Part shown: positions 58,948 to 64,000 of the stretch, piece by piece | Layout of the letters: every line of letters starts with the position of its first letter | How positions within the stretch are numbered: position 1 is the first letter of the stretch | DNA from: Nitzschia sp. DOCU1 | Lineage: Eukaryota; Bacillariophyta; Bacillariophyceae; Bacillariales; Bacillariaceae | Direction: 5' to 3' | Assembly: GCA_951394045.1 (NCBI GenBank) | Contig: OX595985.1 | Coordinates: forward strand, 1,116,001 to 1,180,000 | Length of the DNA stretch: 64,000 nucleotides | Notes under the pieces: model-generated | Databases searched by the model: none | What the model saw: the letters and a program-made list of their open reading frames with translations, nothing else | What the model was told of the DNA's origin: nothing | Program-made: the position numbers and the translations under genes

Positions 58948-60351
58948 ATGCTTCTAGGAGCAACAAAAGCGTCGTTGAGACGCTCGATTGGGCTTCTGAT
59001 TCTGATTGTATTGCAATGGATTGGGTGCAACGACGGCTTTGTGCCAAGGTCAATTCAGGTAGTGTCGACATTGACTCGTTTCTCATGGAACCGGCCGACG
59101 CACCTTCATTCTATTGCAAAGAATGGTACTTTGTACTTGCCAGAAGTAAATTCTACTTGGTTCAAAATGAGTCTCCCTTCCCCTTCGATTGGTCCCCCAG
59201 GCGGCGCAATGCAAGGTCCATGTCCGCCTTTGAATCGCCAGGAGCGAAGAAGCAACCTGCAGATGTCACATCTACAAGCAATTGCACAAGTCTCGGATAT
59301 TATGGATCTCTTATTGGACGATGTCTCTGATTTATCTCATAAAGTCGCCTCCCAATCTTTGGAAGGGGTCATCCGGAAGGTCTACGAAGAAGGTCACAGC
59401 GACGATTCTGTTCTTGACAAGCTTGAGACTCTCGTCTGGAAATTTTCAGATTCTTCCTCTGTACCATCATATTTGTCGCTACAAACTCTTTGGCTGCTCT
59501 ACCAAAGACGTCCCCGTGCTGATCTAGTTTGTTTGGATCCTGATTTAAACGTTGCTCGTAGGGTGAGATTGCTGACGGTATGGTCCAACTTATCCGTGAC
59601 GAGTGATCTCTTTCCTCCTCCCAAAAAGTACTTTATTGACACGTTTGATTTTGTTCGCCAAGAAAATGCAACGATGACATCCAGTTTGTGGCGTCTCTAT
59701 CAACAACATTGCGAATGCAACCCTTCGCGGCAGTTTTTTGAGGCAGTTCTTGACGCACTGGACTCATCGCCCAGTGAAGAATGGAAGATCCGTCAATGCA
59801 AAGTGTTAGAGGATATGTATCGACTCGGAAAATCTAGATTACAGCCTGAACTTTCTCCTACCACGGATGAATTGGAATCGGCGCTTTGGGTAGCTTCGCG
59901 CCTTGGCCAGGCCCAGCAAGCAAGCTGGCTTTATCGTATTCTTTCGACGGAGCAGAATCGCCCATCAATTGTCCGCGAGGCATATCTTCGGGCTTGGTTC
60001 CTCTCCCTATGCAACTGCAAAGCCAAGGGTTCTGTGAGGTACTTGGAGCGCTTGCTGGAACGCACTAGACACCAAGATCCGTCAAGCCCCATAAACTCAA
60101 GAGAGTACTACAATATGGTACTTGCCAGACTTTCGGCTTCGAGACAACCCGGGAGTGGTATGAGGGCAGAGAAGTTATACCAACGAATGATGAACGCATA
60201 CGATGAAACATCCGAGAAGCAGTTTCATCCCAGCGAAGAGAGCAAGTATTTTGTTTTCCAAGCATATCAAAATGAAGAGCCGAAAAACCCTCAGAATGAA
60301 ATTGATGCTCAGCGCTTCATGCAACAGGCGAAACAACAAATCCATACCTAG
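58948..60351 (+). CDS. Unrecognised helical-repeat protein, possibly plastid-targeted
   Basis: 467 residues from the ATG at 58948. The N-terminus has a hydrophobic signal (IGLLILIVLQWIGCNDG) followed by FVPRS, again Phe after the likely cleavage site, so plastid import is inferred. The mature region from about residue 110 is all-helical with repeated patterns such as YLSLQTLWLLYQRRPRA, FFEAVLDALDSS, LESALWVASRLGQAQQASWL and EYYNMVLARLSASRQPGSGMRAEKLYQRMM. The last resembles PPR/TPR repeats, in which such proteins bind organelle RNA or partners. I cannot count regular 35-residue repeats, so the PPR idea is tentative. Intronless. Tail-to-tail with the RING gene, 96 bases apart. Confidence 0.6.
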   Translation: MLLGATKASLRRSIGLLILIVLQWIGCNDGFVPRSIQVVSTLTRFSWNRPTHLHSIAKNGTLYLPEVNSTWFKMSLPSPSIGPPGGAMQGPCPPLNRQERRSNLQMSHLQAIAQVSDIMDLLLDDVSDLSHKVASQSLEGVIRKVYEEGHSDDSVLDKLETLVWKFSDSSSVPSYLSLQTLWLLYQRRPRADLVCLDPDLNVARRVRLLTVWSNLSVTSDLFPPPKKYFIDTFDFVRQENATMTSSLWRLYQQHCECNPSRQFFEAVLDALDSSPSEEWKIRQCKVLEDMYRLGKSRLQPELSPTTDELESALWVASRLGQAQQASWLYRILSTEQNRPSIVREAYLRAWFLSLCNCKAKGSVRYLERLLERTRHQDPSSPINSREYYNMVLARLSASRQPGSGMRAEKLYQRMMNAYDETSEKQFHPSEESKYFVFQAYQNEEPKNPQNEIDAQRFMQQAKQQIHT

Positions 60352-60447
60352 GGAGACGCCGTTCTATAGGGGTGGCAGCGAGATAAAGAATACCGAACTC
60401 GTGGTAGATGAGTGATGTCGTACCGAGATTTAATTTGGCCCGTGAGA

Positions 60448-60900
60448 TTATGCCTTGGCTATGTCAGCTTTGCACAGAGGGCATCGATTCTGGTATGCGC
60501 TCCACATCAAAAGGCATTGGCTATGGTAAACGTGGCCACAAGGAACAACTTTTGCCTCTTTGCCAGAGAGTTCCACGGCATCAAGGCAGATCGTACAGAC
60601 TGAACTTGCCTCGTCTGTTTCACCCTCGAAAGACGCAAGCTTCATGGTCATCAGACAACCACAGGCGACGCACGCATAGATCGCCAGAGAGGAAATCGAT
60701 GCCTGAGGATATGAAAGTATCCTCATGATCGATGCGCAATGAAACAACACGGCCGAGGACGCCATGATCTCGGTTGCCTCTCTTGCTTTGGAATAGTTCG
60801 AGACAAATCCTCTGAAGACCGAGATCGAAACAGCAGTGACACAAATCAAGACCAAGATTGCCATGGCTGTAACTATGCAAATCTCTCCTTGACGATTCAT
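60448..60900 (-). CDS. RING-H2 membrane protein, probable E3 ubiquitin ligase
   Basis: 150 residues. Two or three hydrophobic spans occupy residues 8-35 (IVTAMAILVLICVTAVSISVF) and about 45-88. The C-terminal 50 residues are a RING-H2 finger: CTICLDAVELSGKE, VVPCGHVYHSQC, then NRCPLCK, with all eight zinc ligands in C3H2C3 order. Such small membrane RING-H2 proteins usually recruit E2 enzymes and ubiquitinate membrane or ER substrates. The conserved Trp after the sixth ligand (LLMW) is present, supporting E2 binding. The ATG at 60900 is the first. Substrate and compartment are unknown. Confidence 0.88.
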   Translation of the reverse strand: MNRQGEICIVTAMAILVLICVTAVSISVFRGFVSNYSKAREATEIMASSAVLFHCASIMRILSYPQASISSLAIYACVACGCLMTMKLASFEGETDEASSVCTICLDAVELSGKEAKVVPCGHVYHSQCLLMWSAYQNRCPLCKADIAKA

Positions 60901-62200
60901 CGAGTTTATAGCGATTTGGAATAGAAGTGTCGATGTTTACTGGTGGCCGACAGAATGCCTGCTCCATGGTCTCAAGTACCATCTCTTGACATTGGTTTGC
61001 GTTTTCCCCCATGCACGTCTCCCACCGACTCTTCTGTCGTTGGTCGGCGCAATACATTTGCAAGTGTCATTTTCAAGACCAAGGCTTTGGATTATAAGCA
61101 GTCCACATGTTACTTGTCACGTGGCCGAACATCAGAACCCACGTACTGCCACTGACCTCTTGGTTCCGTCCATCGGCTCTCGCACCGTTTCTGCATGATA
61201 TATATAAAACGTGGAAAATCTGGCTTCACGATTTAAAGAGGTGTCGCGTGGGAATATTTCGATATTGTGTGATTGCATTGGCAGTCGACTGCTCAACTCG
61301 ACCGTTCTACGGAAGTACCTGTAACTTTGATCCCTTGCCCCGCGCTGAAGGCGCTCTGATAGCTTGACAAGTAATAGCAAGAACACAGCCGCCACTAGTA
61401 CTAGTATTGAGTCGCTCGTACTAGCTATATTGCCGGGTTGCTAGTTTCGTCCCTTACTTCTTGCAGGAAAGTACCCACGCTACCGTATTGGAAAGTTCCA
61501 TCGATTTGGCCTGCTTCAACGGCTGCGTAGATCCGCCACCGTGGATTCGGTCAGAAAGGACCCGACGTGCCCCATTAATGGTGGTGCCATGTATGAGGAA
61601 ATGATCCGGGTCGTGTTAAAGCTGCAGCTAAATGTTTATTATAAATCAATATTCCATAGTTCGTACCACCGAAGAAGACACTTCATGAGTAGTAAGTAGT
61701 GGTACAACTTAACTACTGCGGCGGTCAATAATGGCAGGACGCCTGTTGCTGTGCCAGTTCTTGAGTCCATGCAGTCAACCCGTACTTGAGATTATGGTCC
61801 ATCGAGTCAGTCATTGCCGAGAAGAAGGTCCTCCCACTAAACATGTAATGGCCGAAATCCACGGGTTTTACCGTAGAATTTCCGCTCCAAAATCTTTCCG
61901 CATCAGTGCACCTTTACCATGCGAGCGCGCGGGCATCTGCCACACATCCATGCAGTAGTTAGCGCGCCAGCAAGAACGAATGAAAGCAAGAGCGCATCTC
62001 GACGAAAAACCGATGACCCATGCAAAAATGCCTCTTCAATGCTTGCACAATGACAATGGTGGGATAGTAAAAGGGACGCAGCAATCAACATGTTTGAGAG
62101 AACGATGATGATGAAAAAGATAGCTAGGATGAAAAAGATAGCTAGCGTGGACTTGGATTGAGGCACATACAATCGGCAACCGCGGAGTGTTTCACGATGG
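60901..62200. other. Intergenic, no gene supported
   Basis: About 1.3 kb. One minus frame (61903-62172) encodes two hydrophobic stretches, partly from a direct repeat of GATGAAAAAGATAGCTAG near 62110-62140, but lacks an ATG at its start. I see no domain and do not call a gene. Confidence 0.5.
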
Positions 62201-62463
62201 ATGAATGTGGATGACTTTTCAGCGACCGTGGGGCCTCATCGTGGGAACTCCTTGCCTTGGAGGAAGGAAAGCCCAAGAAAAAAATCACTTTTTCACTCAA
62301 TCGAGGTCACTTTTCTGCGAAAGGAGCACTCTGCGTCGCTCCTTTCTTCATCATCGTCGTGAACTTCATGATGATGATGACGATGACAGTTCTTCGGCAG
62401 CGCCACCGGCTGCTGTTTGTCTCGCAGGAAAGTCGGCATTGCATGAGTGGTGGAGATGACGTC

Positions 62464-62516
62464 CTGGGGTCCTCACGGGTAGGACCCTAAAAGCTTCCGA
62501 TGGAAGCACGCCGGGA
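62464..62516 (+). repeat. Duplicated double stem-loop, copy 1
   Basis: CCTGGGGTCC opens stem 1 (62467-62472 with 62482-62487, 9-base loop). The linker TAAAA follows, then stem 2 GCTTCC-GAT-GGAAGC (62493-62507), then ACGCCGGGA (62508-62516). Copy 2 at 62614-62697 keeps the same order. Confidence 0.75.
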
Positions 62517-62613
62517 TCGATCCTCGCTCATGTTCTGTCTTTTGTTTCTCTCTTTCTTTTCCACAGATCCGTGGATTGCTCTGGTGGTGGCAGTCCAGGT
62601 CGTGTCGATTGTT

Positions 62614-62697
62614 CCTGGGGTCCCCGTGGGTGGGACCCTAAAAGCTATCGTATCATCCTCCCACGGTTTCGTGGCATGGGGCGGTAGCACGCCGGGA
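62614..62697 (+). repeat. Duplicated double stem-loop, copy 2
   Basis: Stem 1 GGGTCC/GGACCC (62618-62623 with 62633-62638) again has a 9-base loop and linker TAAAA. Stem 2 is GCTATCG/CGGTAGC (62644-62650 with 62682-62688) and encloses an inner CCACG-GTTT-CGTGG hairpin. ACGCCGGGA follows at 62689-62697. Stem 2 differs from copy 1 but still pairs. Confidence 0.75.
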
Positions 62698-62997
62698 AAG
62701 ATCGGTTGATTGTCAACAGAGGCGCTTTGATACGAAGCTACTTTGTTGGCCGGATCTGTTGTTGCAAAGTTGAGTCCTCTCTTTGTTTTGCAGGTTGGTT
62801 GCGGTGTGGGTGGGGGTCTGATTGTGCATGTCTTCGGTTGGTAAGTGCCCATTTCATGGTGCCTTTTGATCGTATTTCATATTTTCTCCCGCTGTGCTAC
62901 TTATAACCCTGTTTCTTTCCTCCTTTTGCAGGCGTCTGGTGTTGTTCTACAATACCAACTTTTTCCAGAGCAACGATCCTGATCCCTGATCTCGACC

Positions 62998-63144
62998 CCA
63001 ATTCCAATTCTCCACGCACACAAACAGCCTGATCAACGCAACCGGTTTGTGGTTCCGGTTTTAAAACGTCCTCCACTCGCGTACGTGTCTCGTCGCGGAG
63101 AGTTTAAGTGTAACCTGTGCTGGTGCGTGGAGAATTGGAATTGG
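62998..63144. mobile_element. 147-base foldback element with perfect 22-base terminal inverted repeats (MITE candidate)
   Basis: The left arm 62998-63019 starts CCAATTCCAATTCTCC and the right arm 63123-63144 is its exact reverse complement. The 103 bases between carry no ORF. I see no clear target-site duplication. Size and structure fit a miniature inverted-repeat element; a transcribed long hairpin is the alternative. Confidence 0.65.
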
Positions 63145-63214
63145 CTCTATGCCGTCGAGTGAAGCGGATTGTTGTCTCTACCGGGCGGAGCAGCTGTGGC
63201 CCACCCCCTCCGAA

Positions 63215-63291
63215 ATCGAACTGCTTTGACGTAGCGGTGGGGCTCAGTAACTTTTTGTGTGAGAGCACAAAAACGAAGCCAAAAGTTCGAT
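63215..63291 (-). repeat. Structured TIR element R2, copy C
   Basis: 77 bases, inverted relative to copies A and B. Ends ATCGAAC and GTTCGAT are intact. The hairpin TTTTTGTG/CACAAAAA lies at 63252-63273. Similarity to copy A continues leftwards beyond the element (CAGCTGTGGCCCACC here, GGCCACAGCTGCTCC beside copy A), so a longer unit of at least 110 bases may have spread. Confidence 0.9.
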
Positions 63292-63470
63292 GAATAGATA
63301 GATGATAAATCTACCGGTAGTTGCGTTGTAATGGAATATTCCGTGCTCAATTAAAGCAGTACAGATTGCAACCGCCAGGACTAGCTCGTGGAGAAATAGT
63401 TGCGTCATTGATCGTGCTGGCTATGAGGATTAGCTAGCTAGGTTGCATCGTTTCTCGCACGATACATAAC

Positions 63471-63923
63471 ATGTTATTGCTCCGAACAAAATATGTTCTA
63501 GTCCTACTATTATTTCAAATCGGTTCTTGGCGACGCTTCCCTTTTGCGTATCATCTTTTTCTTCGCAAACAGTGGTCCCCCACCCTTGTGCTTGAATTGG
63601 TGATGATCACTCTCGTCTTCTTCAGCAGGCTCAGCTTATTTGCCTTGGCGTCATCGTCATACTTTGGATCATACTTTGGATCGCTACCGATTGGGTCGGT
63701 TCTCGGCGACGCTTCCTTTTTGCGCATCATGTACATCACTCTCTACTTTGTCGTCAGGTTCGGCTTGTTCGCTTCGTCGTCGTACTTTGGATTGCAATCA
63801 ATTGGGTGGATACATCTCCTCGGAAACTTGAATCATATACCGAAAGGCGACGGGCAAGAACGAACGAACTTTTCTTCCCCGTCTCCTAACCCCGTGTATT
63901 CTCCTCGTGGTGCAAAAGAATAG
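63471..63923 (+). CDS. Possible small hydrophobic protein with internal duplication
   Basis: 150 codons from an ATG at 63471. Hydrophobic stretches (YVLVLLLFQIG, LELVMITLVFFSRLSLFALA, IMYITLYFVVRFGLFA) alternate with SSSYFG repeats. At DNA level a segment is imperfectly duplicated: CTTGGCGACGCTTCCCTTTT near 63526 recurs as CTCGGCGACGCTTCCTTTTT near 63702, and CATACTTTGGAT occurs twice in a row near 63660. The frame survives the duplication, which hints at coding, but no family is recognised and the gene may extend beyond a missed exon. Confidence 0.4.
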   Translation: MLLLRTKYVLVLLLFQIGSWRRFPFAYHLFLRKQWSPTLVLELVMITLVFFSRLSLFALASSSYFGSYFGSLPIGSVLGDASFLRIMYITLYFVVRFGLFASSSYFGLQSIGWIHLLGNLNHIPKGDGQERTNFSSPSPNPVYSPRGAKE

Positions 63924-64000
63924 ACATTACCAAGATCCAGCGTGGTATACAATAGAGGGGCCATGATGTTTTTCCCCGAGACACCGTACAGTCGACTAAT

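Larger units (their letters stand above)
62201..62997 (+). other. Possible spliced transcript of unknown type
   Basis: Several strong plus-strand acceptor-like sites occur: CTTTCTTTTCCACAG (ends 62568), TCTTTGTTTTGCAG (ends 62793) and TTTCCTCCTTTTGCAG (ends about 62932). The last pairs with a GTAAGT donor near 62841 to make an ideal intron of about 92 bases. No convincing protein results, so this could be a non-coding or poorly conserved transcript. It contains the duplicated double stem-loop described separately. Confidence 0.35.

Noticed and set aside
61903..62172. 89-codon minus frame with two hydrophobic spans
   Set aside because: Starts without ATG and its first span comes from a short direct repeat.
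62487..62852. 121-codon minus frame rich in Thr/Pro
   Set aside because: Runs against the plus-strand splice-like signals and the stem-loop repeats; no recognisable content.

Overview
This 64-kb window reads as nuclear DNA of a photosynthetic stramenopile, most likely a pennate diatom of the Phaeodactylum type. That is an inference. The visible basis is: compact, mostly intron-poor genes on both strands; short GT-AG introns (63-97 bases, with one of 270); eukaryotic machinery throughout (COP9 signalosome, ArfGAP, DOT1, Hsp90, importin-alpha-like protein, Noc1/CEBPZ); and several N-termini with a signal peptide followed by an aromatic residue (SAF, GF, AW), as in diatom plastid presequences. 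No bacterial operon, phage, CRISPR array, rRNA or tRNA gene was seen. About thirty genes are supported, and nine gene models needed splicing by hand.

Layout. 1-11 kb: AFG2/SPATA5-type AAA ATPase (cut by the window edge), prenylcysteine methyltransferase, the ribosome-biogenesis factor Noc1/CEBPZ, a membrane-anchored lipid-binding-like protein and a long importin-alpha-like protein. 11.6-18.3 kb: four disordered, unrecognised genes, three of which share a short Trp-Ala-Cys-Val-Leu-Asp-Asp motif and form a local paralogue cluster. 18.7-29 kb: CSN7, mitochondrial IF-3, a zinc-ribbon protein, an FkbM methyltransferase, an EXECUTER-like protein and a TrmB-like methyltransferase. 29.6-37.3 kb: a DOT1-like protein with three zinc knuckles, a PHD-BTB protein, and a DUF4239-like membrane protein flanked by minisatellites. 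37.3-39.2 kb is repeat-rich. 39.2-46.4 kb: M3 peptidase, FIST-domain protein, two unknowns and a multispanning membrane protein. 48-51.8 kb: Hsp90 and a small heat-shock protein, convergent. 52.4-60.9 kb: a secreted carbohydrate-binding/GH99-like protein, ArfGAP1-like protein, two putative plastid proteins and a RING-H2 membrane protein. 60.9-64 kb is almost gene-free but rich in inverted and duplicated elements.

The genes do not form one pathway. Several concern protein handling and chromatin. The most unusual material is non-coding: (i) a 72-77-base element in three copies with perfect 7-base terminal inverted repeats and an inner hairpin whose arms change in a compensatory way between copies; (ii) a twice-repeated double stem-loop near 62.5 kb; (iii) a 147-base foldback element with 22-base perfect arms; (iv) a roughly 90-base dispersed repeat in four same-orientation copies; and (v) an excess of the palindrome TACCGGTA between genes.
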